Shown piece after piece: positions 8,517 through 17,983 of a DNA stretch of 64,000 nucleotides. The number at the start of each line of letters is the position of its first letter. The first letter of the stretch is position 1. The notes under the pieces are model-generated. The model made no database searches. It saw only the letters and a program-made list of their open reading frames with translations, and was not told the DNA's origin. The position numbers were made by a program, and so were the translations under genes. Source of the stretch: Mameliella sp. MMSF_3455 (GTDB lineage: Bacteria; Pseudomonadota; Alphaproteobacteria; Rhodobacterales; Rhodobacteraceae); assembly GCF_030733205.1 (NCBI RefSeq), contig NZ_JASHJL010000004.1:62001-126000 (forward strand). Reading direction: 5' to 3'.

Positions 8517-9971
8517 ATGGTTTCACGCGTAATTCCGGTCGACCCTTTCGATCTGGTGATTTTCGGGGCAACGGGCGATCTGGCCCGGCGCAAGATCCTG
8601 CCTGGGCTGTTCAGGCGCTTTTGCAGCGGCCAGATGCCCGAGGACGCACGGATCATCGGCGCCGCGCGCAGCGACATGGAGACCCAGGACTTTCGCCGCA
8701 TGGTGGCGGAGGCCACACGCGAGTTCGGCGGCGGCCGTCATTGCGAGGATGGCACGCTGGAGCAATTCCTCGAGCGTATCGACTACGAGGCGGTCGACGC
8801 GATGGGGGATGGCGGCTGGGAGGCGCTGAAAGCGCACCTGCGACCAGGCACGGTGCGGGCCTTTTACTTCTCGGTTGGTCCGGCGCTGTTCGGGACGCTG
8901 GCGGAACGGCTGCGGCATTTCGGGCTGGCGGACGATGAAAGCCGCGTTGTTGTCGAAAAGCCCTTCGGTCATGACCTGGACAGTGCCAAGGCCCTGAACG
9001 CGACCCTGCGACAGCATTTTCACGAAGATCAGATTTATCGGATCGACCATTATCTGGGCAAGGAAACGGTTCAGAATCTGATGGCGGTCCGGTTCGGCAA
9101 CATGCTGTTCGAACCGCTATGGAACGCCCAATACGTCGATCATATCCAGATCACCGTGGCCGAGACCGTCGATGTGGGCGGTCGTGGCGGCTACTACGAC
9201 AAATCGGGTGCGATGCGGGACATGGTGCAGAACCACCTGATGCAGTTGCTGTGCCTGATCGCGATGGAACCCCCGGCACGATTCGAACCGGATTCGGTAA
9301 GGGACGAAAAATTGAAGGTGATCCGGGCGCTGGACCCGGTGGATTACCACCATATCGTGCGCGGCCAGTACGACGCGGATGATGACCAGCCGGGCTATCG
9401 CGCCCACGTCGAAAATCCGCGTTCGACCACCGAGAGTTTCGTGGCGATGAAATGTCATATCTCGAACTGGCGTTGGGCCGGGACACCCTTCTACCTGCGC
9501 ACCGGCAAGAAACTGCGGGCACGGGCCAGCGAGATCGCTGTGGTGTTCAAGGATGCCCCGCATTCGATTTTTGGCCCAGAAGCGGGCACACATCGCAACG
9601 TGTTGGCGATCCGGTTGCAGCCGAACGAAGGCATGACACTGGGCGTGACCATCAAGGAGCCGGGGCCAGGCGGCATGCGGCTGGTGGACGTGCCACTGGA
9701 CATGAGCTTTGCCGAGGCGCTGGGGCCGGAGGCGGAAGAGGTGCCCGACGCCTACGAACGGTTGATCATGGATGTGATCCGGGGCAATCAGACCTTGTTC
9801 ATGCGCGGTGACGAGGTCGAGGCCGCCTGGGCCTGGACCGATCCGATCATCGCCGGTTGGCAGAGCCGGGGCGAGGTGCCCAAGCCTTATGATCCGGGCT
9901 CGGCCGGGCCGGACGACGCGCTGATGCTGATGCATCGCGACGGACGCCGCTGGCGCGACATCCGCGCATGA
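8517..9971 (+). CDS. zwf: Glucose-6-phosphate 1-dehydrogenase
   Basis: 484-residue enzyme that oxidises glucose 6-phosphate to 6-phosphogluconolactone with NAD(P)+, the entry step of the Entner-Doudoroff and pentose phosphate routes. The Rossmann motif FGATGDLARRKILPGL lies near the N-terminus and the signature RIDHYLGKETVQNLM, with the catalytic His and substrate-binding Lys, at about residues 178-192. Length is normal for the family. Start ATG at 8517 follows AGGCAGGGG. First gene of the run zwf-pgl-pgi; a palindromic operator lies just upstream. Confidence 0.97.
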   Translation: MVSRVIPVDPFDLVIFGATGDLARRKILPGLFRRFCSGQMPEDARIIGAARSDMETQDFRRMVAEATREFGGGRHCEDGTLEQFLERIDYEAVDAMGDGGWEALKAHLRPGTVRAFYFSVGPALFGTLAERLRHFGLADDESRVVVEKPFGHDLDSAKALNATLRQHFHEDQIYRIDHYLGKETVQNLMAVRFGNMLFEPLWNAQYVDHIQITVAETVDVGGRGGYYDKSGAMRDMVQNHLMQLLCLIAMEPPARFEPDSVRDEKLKVIRALDPVDYHHIVRGQYDADDDQPGYRAHVENPRSTTESFVAMKCHISNWRWAGTPFYLRTGKKLRARASEIAVVFKDAPHSIFGPEAGTHRNVLAIRLQPNEGMTLGVTIKEPGPGGMRLVDVPLDMSFAEALGPEAEEVPDAYERLIMDVIRGNQTLFMRGDEVEAAWAWTDPIIAGWQSRGEVPKPYDPGSAGPDDALMLMHRDGRRWRDIRA

Positions 9972-9999
9972 GCCTGGCAAGGCAAGGGAGGCCGGGAGC

Positions 10000-10677
10000 A
10001 TGAGTTACGAATTCATCGAGTACCAGGATCGGGAGATGCTGGTCATCGACCTGGCAAATCAACTGGCCGGCGATTTGCGGCAGGCCCTGTCCCAACGGGA
10101 CCGGGTCGGGTTCGCGGTGCCGGGTGGGACCTCGCCCGGGCCGGTCTTCGACGATCTGAACACCGTCGACCTTGATTGGTCGCGCGTGGACGTCTTGCTG
10201 ACCGATGAACGCTGGGTGCCGGAGGACAACCCGCGGTCGAACACCGGGCTGTTGCGGGAACGGCTGCTGATCAACCGCGCGCAGGCGGCGCGTTACCTGC
10301 CGCTGTACGCCCCGGAGGCAGAGCCGGAAGGGGCTCTTGATGCATTGCAGGCGCCGATTGCCAAGGAACTGCCACTGGCGGTGGTTCTACTGGGCATGGG
10401 GGCCGACCTGCACACGGCGTCGATCTTTCCGGGGGCGGATCGGCTGGAAGAGGCCCTGTCACCCAAGGCGCCCGTGCTGTTGCCGATGCGCGCGCCAGGC
10501 GCGCCCGAACCGCGTATCACGCTGAGCGCGCCGGTGCTGAACGGGGCGCTGTCGAAACACGTCCTGATCTTTGGCGAGGAAAAGCGCGCCGCTCTGGAAA
10601 GCGCGCGCGGCAAGCCGGTCGCAGAGGCGCCGATCAACGCGGTCTTGTCCGAAGCGCGGGTGCACTGGGCACCCTGA
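10000..10677 (+). CDS. pgl: 6-Phosphogluconolactonase
   Basis: 225-residue DevB/SOL-type lactonase that hydrolyses 6-phosphogluconolactone to 6-phosphogluconate. Family motifs: [13 protein letters not shown] (phosphate-binding, near residue 40), [16 protein letters not shown] (about 66-81, including the usual DER/N signature) and [16 protein letters not shown] (about 129-144). In many homologues the last motif reads GMGxDGHTASLFP; here D-L-H replaces D-G-H. Start ATG follows GGGAGGCCGGGAGC. It sits 28 bases after zwf and 94 before pgi, and the three enzymes act in sequence around glucose 6-phosphate. Confidence 0.95.
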   Translation: MSYEFIEYQDREMLVIDLANQLAGDLRQALSQRDRVGFAVPGGTSPGPVFDDLNTVDLDWSRVDVLLTDERWVPEDNPRSNTGLLRERLLINRAQAARYLPLYAPEAEPEGALDALQAPIAKELPLAVVLLGMGADLHTASIFPGADRLEEALSPKAPVLLPMRAPGAPEPRITLSAPVLNGALSKHVLIFGEEKRAALESARGKPVAEAPINAVLSEARVHWAP

Positions 10678-10771
10678 ACAAGACGCCGGGGTCGCACGTC
10701 TGTCATTTTCCACCTGCTATGAGGTGGACACATGTTCAAAGGGCCGCATCACGGGCGGCGAGGGGGATGGA

Positions 10772-12355
10772 ATGTTCGAAGAACTGAAGACACTGGCGGC
10801 AGGCATCGGCGAGCGCCGGATCGAAGCGCTGTTTGAGGATGAGGGCCGGGCAGGGGCGTTCTCGCTTTCGGCAGAAGGCATGCTCTTCGACTATTCCAAG
10901 ACGCAGATCGACGCCGAAGTGCGTGCAGGCCTGCTGACCCTTGCCGAGGCGCGCGGGGTGTCGGCACGGCGGGACGCGATGTTTGCCGGGGAAAAGATCA
11001 ACGAGACCGAGGGACGGGCGGTATTGCACACGGCGCTGCGCAACCTGGACTGGGCCGAGGTTCTTGTGGATGGCGAGGACGTGATGCCGCCGGTTCTGGA
11101 CACGCTGGGGCGGATGGAGGCGCTGGCGCGCGAGGTCAGGGCCTCCGGCATCACGGATGTGGTCAACATCGGCATCGGCGGCTCGGACCTTGGGCCGGTC
11201 ATGGCGACGCTGGCGCTGGCGCCTTATCATGACGGGCCGCGCACGCATTTCGTGTCGAATGTCGATGGCGCGGATATCGCGGACAAGCTGGCGCTTTGTG
11301 ACCCCGAGACGACGATGTTCATCGTCGCCTCCAAGACCTTCACCACCATCGAAACGATGACCAATGCACGCACGGCCAAGACCTGGCTTGCCGAAAAGGG
11401 CGTGTCGGACGAAGGGCGTTTCATCGCCTTGTCGTCGAACCAGGAAAAGGCAGCGGAATTCGGCATCCCGGCGGACCGCGTGTTCGGCTTCGAGGACTGG
11501 GTCGGCGGGCGGTATTCCGTCTGGGGGCCGATTGGCCTGTCGCTGATGCTGGCGATTGGACCGGATGATTTCCGTGCCTTCCTGACCGGCGGCATGAAGA
11601 TGGACCGCCATTTCCAGTCGGCGCCCCTGGCCGAGAACATGCCGGTGCTGTTGGCGCTGGTGGGGATCTGGCACAATCAGGTGCTGGGTCATGCCACGCG
11701 CGCGGTGCTGCCATATGACAACCGCCTGTCGCGGCTGCCCGCCTACCTGCAACAGCTGGAGATGGAGAGTAACGGCAAGGGCGTCAGCATGGATGGCGCC
11801 GATCTGCCCTATCACTCCGGCCCGGTGGTCTGGGGAGAGCCGGGCACCAACGGCCAGCACGCCTTTTACCAGTTGATCCACCAGGGCACGCGGGTGATCC
11901 CGGCGGAGTTCCTTGTCGCTGCGAAAGGCCACGAAGCAGATCTGAAGCATCACCACGAGCTGTTGGTTGCCAATTGTCTGGCCCAGTCCGAGGCGCTGAT
12001 GCGCGGGCGCGATCTGGACGAGGCCCGCGCCAAGGTGGCGGACAAGTTCGAGGGCGACGAACTTGAGCGGCAGGCGCGGCACCGGGTCTTTCCGGGCAAC
12101 CGTCCGTCCACGACGCTGATCTATCCGCTGCTCGACCCCGAGACGCTGGGCAAGATCATCGCGCTGTATGAGCATCGGGTCTTTGTCGAGGGCGTGATCC
12201 TTGGGATCAATTCCTTCGACCAATGGGGGGTGGAATTGGGCAAGGAGCTTGCGACCGCGCTCGGGCCGATGGTGACGGGCGCAGCGCCTGTCGATGGCAA
12301 GGATGCGTCGACGGCCCAGTTGTTGAAGTTCGTGCATACGCACGGACGCGGTTGA
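10772..12355 (+). CDS. pgi: Glucose-6-phosphate isomerase
   Basis: 527-residue phosphoglucose isomerase interconverting glucose 6-phosphate and fructose 6-phosphate. Signatures in order: [16 protein letters not shown] (phosphate/sugar-binding SIS segment), [26 protein letters not shown], the active-site stretch [11 protein letters not shown] and [18 protein letters not shown] with the catalytic His and Glu. Start ATG at 10772 ([11 protein letters not shown]) is preceded by a GGGGGATGG stretch; the upstream in-frame extension overlaps pgl and has no family similarity. Together with zwf and pgl it channels fructose 6-phosphate back into glucose 6-phosphate oxidation, a common layout in Rhodobacterales that use the Entner-Doudoroff pathway. 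Confidence 0.96.
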   Translation: MFEELKTLAAGIGERRIEALFEDEGRAGAFSLSAEGMLFDYSKTQIDAEVRAGLLTLAEARGVSARRDAMFAGEKINETEGRAVLHTALRNLDWAEVLVDGEDVMPPVLDTLGRMEALAREVRASGITDVVNIGIGGSDLGPVMATLALAPYHDGPRTHFVSNVDGADIADKLALCDPETTMFIVASKTFTTIETMTNARTAKTWLAEKGVSDEGRFIALSSNQEKAAEFGIPADRVFGFEDWVGGRYSVWGPIGLSLMLAIGPDDFRAFLTGGMKMDRHFQSAPLAENMPVLLALVGIWHNQVLGHATRAVLPYDNRLSRLPAYLQQLEMESNGKGVSMDGADLPYHSGPVVWGEPGTNGQHAFYQLIHQGTRVIPAEFLVAAKGHEADLKHHHELLVANCLAQSEALMRGRDLDEARAKVADKFEGDELERQARHRVFPGNRPSTTLIYPLLDPETLGKIIALYEHRVFVEGVILGINSFDQWGVELGKELATALGPMVTGAAPVDGKDASTAQLLKFVHTHGRG

Positions 12356-12449
12356 AGTTCCTGCAAACGAAAAAAAATTAGTGGGGAACGGGAGCGGAAA
12401 AAGGCGCGTTCCCTAGGCAGATCGAACGGAAAAACAGAAGGAGTTCAAC

Positions 12450-13004
12450 ATGAAACGCTTCATGACAACCGTCGCTGCAACCGCTCTCATCCCCGCCGTC
12501 GCGCTGGCGGAAAGCCACGAAACCGGCGATGCAATGGACCCGGCCGCAGAACCGGCACCGATGGAACAGGCCGACACCGCCGATCCTATGGTCACCGACA
12601 AGGACATGGCCGAAGGCGATGATCCAGCCGCTCCCAAAGCGGACGTTACGGATATGGCCAAGTCGGACACCGGTCTGACCGCGCCGGTCAAGGCGTCGGT
12701 GATTGTCGGCGCGCCGATTTACACGCTGTCCGCGAACGAAAGCGTCGATTGGGACGTGAATGTGAACTACGATACCGTGGCCGACGAATGGACACGCATC
12801 GGGTCGATCGACGACTTTATCGTCGATGAAAACGGCGAGGTCATGGGCCTTGTGGCAGAGGTCGGCGGTTTCCTGGGCGTCGGTGACAAATACGTCATGC
12901 TGCCGATGGACGAGACCAAGATGATCATGGTGAGCGAGGCGGAGTACGCCGTCGTCACGCCGTTCACCAGCGATCAACTGTCCGATATGGAACGGGTCGA
13001 GTAA
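12450..13004 (+). CDS. Secreted PRC-barrel domain protein
   Basis: 184-residue exported protein. Residues 1-20 form a classical signal peptide (MKRFMTTVAATALIPAVALA, cleavage before ES). An acidic, Pro/Ala/Asp/Met-rich linker follows (about 22-75), then a PRC-barrel domain (about 80-175; IGSIDDFIVDENGEVMGLVAEVGG). PRC barrels occur in RimM and photosynthetic reaction centre subunit H; the periplasmic versions in Rhodobacterales are of unknown function and often stress-linked. AAGGAG precedes the ATG. The gene is monocistronic with a strong terminator 25 bases after its stop. Confidence 0.85.
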   Translation: MKRFMTTVAATALIPAVALAESHETGDAMDPAAEPAPMEQADTADPMVTDKDMAEGDDPAAPKADVTDMAKSDTGLTAPVKASVIVGAPIYTLSANESVDWDVNVNYDTVADEWTRIGSIDDFIVDENGEVMGLVAEVGGFLGVGDKYVMLPMDETKMIMVSEAEYAVVTPFTSDQLSDMERVE

Positions 13005-13028
13005 TCTTCGGCAGAGACGAAGAAATTG

Positions 13029-13058
13029 CGCCCGGGGCCAAGTGCCCCGGGCGTTTTT
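13029..13058 (+). terminator. Rho-independent terminator of the PRC-barrel gene
   Basis: Perfect 10-bp stem (CGCCCGGGGC / GCCCCGGGCG), 5-base loop CAAGT, then TTTTT at 13054-13058. It stops the plus-strand PRC-barrel transcript before the convergent cupin gene. Confidence 0.92.
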
Positions 13059-13065
13059 GCATGTA

Positions 13066-13491
13066 TCATCCCGGGATGTCGAAATCGGGCGGCGCCAGTT
13101 CGAAACCGTCGAATTGGAAACCCGGGGAAACGGTGCAGCCGACCAGGGTCCAGTCCCCCAGCGATTGCGCAGCCTGCCAGTGACCGGGTTCGACGATGCC
13201 TTGCGGGCGCTGCCCCTGTGCCAGATCCGGCCCCAACACCATGTCGTCGCGCGGGCCTTTGTCGTTTGCGGCACGCATCAGACGCAGCGGGCTGCCGGCG
13301 TAGAAATGCCAGATCTCGCCGGCATCCACCCGGTGCCAGTGGCTGCGTTCGTCTCCTTTCAGCAGGAAATAGATACAGGTTCCGGGTGCGCGTTCGCCGC
13401 TGTCGGCGGCGGCCACCCATGTCTGTCGATAGTGCCCGCCTTCGGGGTGCGGCGACAGGCCCAGCAGGGCGATGATCTCGTCAGCGGTCAT
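13066..13491 (-). CDS. Cupin-fold protein, DUF985 (Cupin_5) family
   Basis: 141-residue single-domain cupin of the DUF985 family. Conserved segments: LGLSPHPEGGHYRQTW at the N-terminus, SHWHRVDAGEIWHFYAG (about 50-66; cupin motif 1 with two His and one Glu, likely metal ligands) and GCTVSPGFQFDGFELA near the C-terminus. Homologues are described as possible sugar epimerase-like proteins, but the biochemical role is not established. It is convergent with the PRC-barrel gene and divergent from the lysis cassette, with an 83-base shared upstream region. Confidence 0.9.
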   Translation of the reverse strand: MTADEIIALLGLSPHPEGGHYRQTWVAAADSGERAPGTCIYFLLKGDERSHWHRVDAGEIWHFYAGSPLRLMRAANDKGPRDDMVLGPDLAQGQRPQGIVEPGHWQAAQSLGDWTLVGCTVSPGFQFDGFELAPPDFDIPG

Positions 13492-13574
13492 GCAACGTAC
13501 GGTCCCGTGAGGATTGGTTAAGAGCTGCGGCGCACCCTCTGGCCATCGAGAGTGAACCGAGCAGGAGAGACTGG

Positions 13575-14198
13575 ATGTCGACTCTGACCCCCCGCGTCCG
13601 CAGGATGGCCGAGGAAATCGTTGCCCGCGAGGGCGGATATGTCAACGACCCGGACGATCCGGGCGGTGCCACGAAATACGGCGTCACGATTCACACGATG
13701 CGTCGTCTGGGTCTGGACCACGACGGCAACGGGCGCGTTGATGCCGCCGATGTGCGCCAGATCACCCGCGAACAGGCGGTGACGATTTTCCTGACACATT
13801 ACTTCCTGAAACCGCGTATCGCGGAACTGCCGGAGTCTCTGCACGCCACCGTTTTCGACATGTATGTCAACGCGGGCGGCAACGCGGTCAAGATTCTGCA
13901 GCGATTGCTGAACCAGATGGGCGAACAGGTAGCGGTGGATGGCGCCATTGGCCCGCAGACCATTGCCGCGACGGTGCGTGCCCACGCCAAGGCACCGCAT
14001 CACATGACGGACGCCTACGGGATCGCGCGGCGCAACTATTACTTCCGCGTCGCTGACAACCGCCCGGCGTCGCGCAAGTACGCGCGGACCCGCGCAGGCG
14101 GGAAAGGCGGGTGGATCAAGCGCGCCGAGGAGTTCATCGCACCCAAGTACCACATGACAGAGGCCGAGTTTCGCGCCCGGGTGGCAGCATGGGACTGA
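13575..14198 (+). CDS. GH108-type endolysin (N-acetylmuramidase) of a GTA-like lysis cassette
   Basis: 207-residue peptidoglycan hydrolase. An N-terminal GH108 domain starts REGGYVNDPDDPGGATKYGV, in which E19 of EGG is the catalytic acid; a C-terminal PG_binding_3-type region carries VAVDGAIGPQTIAAT. There is no signal peptide, so release across the inner membrane needs a holin; the next gene encodes one and overlaps it by ten bases. In Rhodobacter capsulatus an endolysin/holin pair of this kind lies far from the GTA structural cluster and lyses producer cells to free gene transfer agent particles; that role is inferred here by homology and arrangement. Confidence 0.88.
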   Translation: MSTLTPRVRRMAEEIVAREGGYVNDPDDPGGATKYGVTIHTMRRLGLDHDGNGRVDAADVRQITREQAVTIFLTHYFLKPRIAELPESLHATVFDMYVNAGGNAVKILQRLLNQMGEQVAVDGAIGPQTIAATVRAHAKAPHHMTDAYGIARRNYYFRVADNRPASRKYARTRAGGKGGWIKRAEEFIAPKYHMTEAEFRARVAAWD

Positions 14199-14752
14199 TT
14201 GGTCAGCTTTTGAATGCCCTGTTCGGCTCTGGCCGCAACGTGGTGTCAGAGACGGCGGAAGTCTTCCGCGTCAATGCCGAAGCACAGGCGCAACGCGGCC
14301 ACGAGGCCCAGGCCGCAGCCCTTGCACAAATGGCAGGCGAGTTCCGCATTCGTCGTCGCGGCTGGTTCGACAGGCTGATGGACGCACTGAACCGCGTGCC
14401 GCGTCCGGCTATGGCGTTGGGGACGCTGGGCATGTTCGTGGCGGCGATGGTCGACCCGGTCTGGTTTGCGGCGCGCATGGCGGGCATCGCGCTGGTGCCG
14501 GAGCCTCTGTGGTGGCTGTTGGCGGCCATCGTCAGCTTTTACTTCGGCGCGCGTCACCAGGCCAAGGGGCAGGATTTCCAACGCGACCTCGCGGTGACGA
14601 TGGCGGCGGTCCCAAAGGTGGTGCAGACGGTCAAGGACGTCGAGGCGCTGCGGGATGTCACGCCCGATGCCGCCGCCCCCGTCGAGACTGAAATGTTCGA
14701 GGTGCCGTCGGACAACCCGGCACTGGCGGACTGGCGCCGAACCGCCGGCTAG
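14189..14752 (+). CDS. GTA-type 3-TM holin
   Basis: 187-residue holin-family protein. The N-terminus (MGLIGQLLNALFGSG) is a short amphipathic/hydrophobic segment, followed by an Ala/Gln-rich helical stretch (25-50) and two clear membrane segments (about 74-90 and 104-121, LWWLLAAIVSFYFGARHQ), giving the three hydrophobic segments of the GTA_holin_3TM family. The C-terminus is acidic and cytosolic. The ATG at 14189 lies inside the end of the endolysin gene (ten-base overlap), so the pair is translationally coupled. It would form inner-membrane lesions that let the signal-less endolysin reach the wall. A strong terminator closes the cassette. Confidence 0.87.
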   Translation: MGLIGQLLNALFGSGRNVVSETAEVFRVNAEAQAQRGHEAQAAALAQMAGEFRIRRRGWFDRLMDALNRVPRPAMALGTLGMFVAAMVDPVWFAARMAGIALVPEPLWWLLAAIVSFYFGARHQAKGQDFQRDLAVTMAAVPKVVQTVKDVEALRDVTPDAAAPVETEMFEVPSDNPALADWRRTAG

Positions 14753-14777
14753 CGGACGTCCTGAATTTGTTGCGAAT

Positions 14778-14809
14778 GCCGCGCCCCTTCTAGGGAGCGC
14801 GGCTTTTTT
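14778..14809 (+). terminator. Rho-independent terminator of the endolysin-holin cassette
   Basis: Stem GCCGCGC / GCGCGGC continued by CCC / GGG with one bulged A, loop TTCTA, then TTTTTT at 14804-14809. It separates the lysis genes from ccmF. Confidence 0.9.
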
Positions 14810-14905
14810 AGGGCAGGGCAGCACGCATATCATTGCGACAATGTGATCTGCACATCCGGGCGAAAACGATTGGCCCGGAAGGGCGGCGGAACTATAACTC
14901 CGGAC

Positions 14906-16873
14906 ATGATTACAGAGCTCGGACACTTCGCCCTGATCCTCGCCTTCCTGGTATCGCTGGTTCAGATGGTCATGCCCCTGGTGGGCGCGCACAAGCGATG
15001 GCCCGGGTGGATGGCCGTGGCGGAACCGGCAGCAACGCTGCAATTCCTGCTTGTGGCCAGCAGTTTCGCGGCGCTGACCTATGCCTTCGTCGTCTCCGAT
15101 TTCTCGTTGAAGCTGGTCTACGAGAACAGCCATTCGGCCAAGCCGATGATCTACAAGATCTCGGGCGTCTGGGGGAACCACGAGGGGTCCATGCTGCTCT
15201 GGGTTCTGATCCTGGCGCTGTTCGGGGCCTGTGCAGCTTGGTTCGGTAGCAATATCCCACCGACACTGCGTGCCCGCGTGTTGGCTGTCCAAAGCTCTGT
15301 CTCGGCGGCGTTCTATGCCTTCATCATCTTTACCTCGAACCCGTTCACGCGTCTCAGCGTCCCGCCGATTGATGGCACGGACCTGAACCCGTTGTTGCAG
15401 GACCCGGGGTTGGCGTTTCACCCGCCGTTTCTCTACCTGGGGTACGTCGGTCTCTCGATCTGCTTCAGTTTCGCGGTCGCCGCACTCATCGAGGGACGGG
15501 TGGACGCGGCCTGGGGCCGGTGGGTGCGCCCCTGGACCCTGGCAGCCTGGATCTTTCTGACGATCGGTATCGCTCTGGGGTCCTGGTGGGCCTACTACGA
15601 ACTGGGCTGGGGCGGGTTCTGGTTCTGGGATCCGGTCGAGAACGCCAGCTTCATGCCCTGGCTCTTTGCAGCCGCCTTGCTGCATTCGGCCATCGTCGTG
15701 GAGAAACGCGAGTCGCTGAAAAGCTGGACCATCCTGCTTGCGATTCTGGCCTTCGGTTTTTCGCTGATCGGCACCTTCATCGTGCGGTCCGGCCTGCTGA
15801 CCTCGGTCCACGCCTTCGCCAATGACCCGGTCCGCGGCAAGTTCATCCTCTACATCCTGCTGTTCTTCACTGGCGGTGCGCTGACGCTGTTTGCTGCGCG
15901 GTCGAACGTGATGGAATCGAAGGGCGTCTTTGGTGTGGTCAGCCGCGAAAGTGCCCTGGTGCTGAACAACATCCTGCTCGCGGTTTCCAGTTTTGTCGTC
16001 TTTGTCGGGACGATGTGGCCCTTCGTGGCCGAAATGCTGTTCGAGCGGAAACTCTCGGTGGGTGCGCCTTTCTTCAACATGGCATTCACGCCCTTCATGG
16101 TGGTACTGGGGTTGATCCTGCCGGTGGGCGCGATGATCAGCTGGAAGCGCGGCAAGCTCGATCGTGTGCTGCGGTCTCTGGCGCCTGCCTTCGTTCTTGC
16201 TGTCGCCTTGATGGGACTGGTCTGGGCGATGCAGACCGGACGCAGCCTGATGGGGCCGATCGGCGTGTTCCTGGGCACCTGGATCGTTGCCGGCGCCGTC
16301 ACCGACCTGATCGGACGCACCGGACAGTCGCGCGATTTCTCGCGGCTGTTGCGGTTGCCGCGCGCGGAATGGGGCAAGGCCGTCGCCCATGCGGGCCTGG
16401 GGATCACCATGCTGGGCATTGCCGGGTTGCTGGCCTGGCAAGAGGAAGACATCCGTGTCGCCCAGATCGACGAGCCCTGGACCGTTGGCGATTTCGAATT
16501 CACCTTGTTGAGCGTCAACAGGGTGCAGGGGCCGAACTACAACTCCACGATGGGCGAGGTTCGGGTCACGGCCAATGGGCGCGAGATAGCCGTGCTGAAC
16601 CCCGAGAAACGCGTTTACCCGGTGGCCCAGATGCCCACGACCGAGGCGGCCATCGACTATCGCGTCATGCGTGACGTCTACGTCGTGATCGGCGATCCGC
16701 AGGACAACGGCGGATGGGTCATGCGGGTCTATATCAAGCCGCTGGCCAACTGGATCTGGGCCGGGGCGATCATCATGGCCCTGGGCGGCTGCCTCAGCCT
16801 GTCCGACCGCCGGTACCGGATCGCCGCCGGGGCTCGGAAAACGGCCCCTGCGCAGGGAGTGCCCGCGGAATGA
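14906..16873 (+). CDS. ccmF: Cytochrome c-type biogenesis heme lyase subunit CcmF
   Basis: 655-residue polytopic membrane protein of the System I cytochrome c maturation machine; with CcmH it attaches heme from holo-CcmE to CXXCH apocytochromes in the periplasm. The tryptophan-rich heme-handling WWD region is WGGFWFWDPVENASFMPW, flanked by the conserved loops WGNHEGSMLLWVL and HPPFLYLGYVG, whose histidines are heme ligands. The start MITELGHFALIL at 14906 matches the family N-terminus; the longer open frame upstream is discarded. It overlaps ccmH by four bases if the first ATG of ccmH is used. ccmE, ccmG and ccmI are not in the window. Confidence 0.95.
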   Translation: MITELGHFALILAFLVSLVQMVMPLVGAHKRWPGWMAVAEPAATLQFLLVASSFAALTYAFVVSDFSLKLVYENSHSAKPMIYKISGVWGNHEGSMLLWVLILALFGACAAWFGSNIPPTLRARVLAVQSSVSAAFYAFIIFTSNPFTRLSVPPIDGTDLNPLLQDPGLAFHPPFLYLGYVGLSICFSFAVAALIEGRVDAAWGRWVRPWTLAAWIFLTIGIALGSWWAYYELGWGGFWFWDPVENASFMPWLFAAALLHSAIVVEKRESLKSWTILLAILAFGFSLIGTFIVRSGLLTSVHAFANDPVRGKFILYILLFFTGGALTLFAARSNVMESKGVFGVVSRESALVLNNILLAVSSFVVFVGTMWPFVAEMLFERKLSVGAPFFNMAFTPFMVVLGLILPVGAMISWKRGKLDRVLRSLAPAFVLAVALMGLVWAMQTGRSLMGPIGVFLGTWIVAGAVTDLIGRTGQSRDFSRLLRLPRAEWGKAVAHAGLGITMLGIAGLLAWQEEDIRVAQIDEPWTVGDFEFTLLSVNRVQGPNYNSTMGEVRVTANGREIAVLNPEKRVYPVAQMPTTEAAIDYRVMRDVYVVIGDPQDNGGWVMRVYIKPLANWIWAGAIIMALGGCLSLSDRRYRIAAGARKTAPAQGVPAE

Positions 16874-16884
16874 AGGGGATCACC

Positions 16885-17367
16885 ATGCGGCGGGATGGAA
16901 CGACGTCCTGCATTCTTGGAATGCTGTTCGCCCTCATGGCCACCGTGGCCCTGGCGGTTCAGCCGGACGAGATACTGGATGACCCGGCGCTGGAGGCCCG
17001 GGCACGGGATATATCCGCCGGGCTGCGTTGCCTCGTCTGCCAGAACGAGAGCATCGACGAAAGCAACGCCTCGCTGGCGCGGGACCTGCGCATCCTGGTG
17101 CGCGAGCGGATCATGGCGGGCGACACGGACGAGGAAGTTGTGGCCTTCATCGTCGACCGCTACGGCGAATTTGTCCTGCTGAAACCCACGGCGGGCGGCT
17201 GGAACTGGTTGCTCTGGGCTTCGGGCCCGGGGTTGTTCCTGTTGGCCCTGGTCGTGGGCATGGCCTATGTGCGGCGCCGGTCACTTGCGTCCGGGGCAGG
17301 GGATGAAGGGCTGTCACCGGACGAGCAGAAGCGCCTGGACGAATTGTTGAAGGGCGAGGAAGGCTGA
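16885..17367 (+). CDS. ccmH: Cytochrome c-type biogenesis protein CcmH
   Basis: 160-residue membrane-anchored thioredox protein that reduces or holds the apocytochrome CXXCH motif for heme ligation. An N-terminal signal/anchor (about 8-25) is followed by the active site LRCLVCQNESIDESNA (C49 and C52) and a C-terminal membrane helix (WLLWASGPGLFLLALVVGMA). Start choice: ATG at 16885 has AGGGG at 6-base spacing; the ATG at 16870 overlaps the ccmF stop (ATGA) and would add five residues. This corresponds to the short Ccl2/CcmH of Rhodobacter, without the fused CcmI/TPR part found in E. coli CcmH. Confidence 0.95.
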   Translation: MRRDGTTSCILGMLFALMATVALAVQPDEILDDPALEARARDISAGLRCLVCQNESIDESNASLARDLRILVRERIMAGDTDEEVVAFIVDRYGEFVLLKPTAGGWNWLLWASGPGLFLLALVVGMAYVRRRSLASGAGDEGLSPDEQKRLDELLKGEEG

Positions 17368-17383
17368 GGCCCTGCGGGCGGGG

Positions 17384-17761
17384 TCACGCCGGCGCGCCCA
17401 TCTGTTTCGCGACGAACCACTGTGTGCCGCAGGGGGTGCGAAACCCGCCGCGACGGTCACCGTCGCCCTTTTCCATCATCGGTTGGATTTCTTCCGCCCC
17501 AAGTTCCATCGCCTTGGTGAATGCCGCGTCGGGGTCTGGCAAATAGAGATGCACGAGCGCACCTGCGGCGCTTTCCGCCCCGCCCATCATCAGCACGGAA
17601 TCCCCGATCCTGCACTCGGCGTGCATGATCCTGTCACCATCGTGAAAGACCCGCAGTCGGCTGGCGCCAAAGACAGCCTCGCAGAACTGCAGGACAGCCT
17701 CGGGATCGGGCACGACGAGATAGGGCGAAAGATCTGTATAGCCGTCCGGTTTGTAGCTCAT
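17384..17761 (-). CDS. VOC/glyoxalase-superfamily protein (PhnB-like)
   Basis: 125-residue single-domain vicinal-oxygen-chelate protein. It starts SPYLVVPDPEAVLQFCEAVFGA and contains DRIMHAECRIGDSVLMMG, the usual PhnB/3-demethylubiquinone-type pattern, and ends GFRTPCGTQWFVAKQ. The substrate is unknown. The ATG at 17761 (MSYKPDGYTD) is favoured over one at 17773 because a GGGA stretch sits just upstream. It converges with ccmH, 16 bases apart. Confidence 0.85.
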   Translation of the reverse strand: MSYKPDGYTDLSPYLVVPDPEAVLQFCEAVFGASRLRVFHDGDRIMHAECRIGDSVLMMGGAESAAGALVHLYLPDPDAAFTKAMELGAEEIQPMMEKGDGDRRGGFRTPCGTQWFVAKQMGAPA

Positions 17762-17983
17762 GGTCCCAAGCATGACAGGCCGAGGGTGCCAGGGTCAACG
17801 GCGATGGACCCGGTCCCGACTTTCTGCTAAGCGGCTTTCATGGGTCCGCAGTTCACCCAGGCGCCGCCTTTCGCTAAACCTGCGATAGCATGATCCCGTG
17901 GATTGCCTTCGCGATACCCTTGGACAAGGGCGGCCCTCCTTTCCCCGACACAGGGGATGCGGTATCGGTGACGGAGGATACAC

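Noticed and set aside
10736-12343. Minus-strand open frame of 535 codons
   Set aside because: Antisense to pgi, which carries all catalytic motifs.
13575-14752. Prophage remnant
   Set aside because: Only endolysin and holin are present, with housekeeping genes on both sides and no att site, integrase or structural gene; a dispersed GTA lysis locus fits better.
14246-16441. Minus-strand open frame of 731 codons
   Set aside because: Antisense shadow of ccmF and the holin gene, both of which have clear family motifs; high-GC DNA gives such frames.
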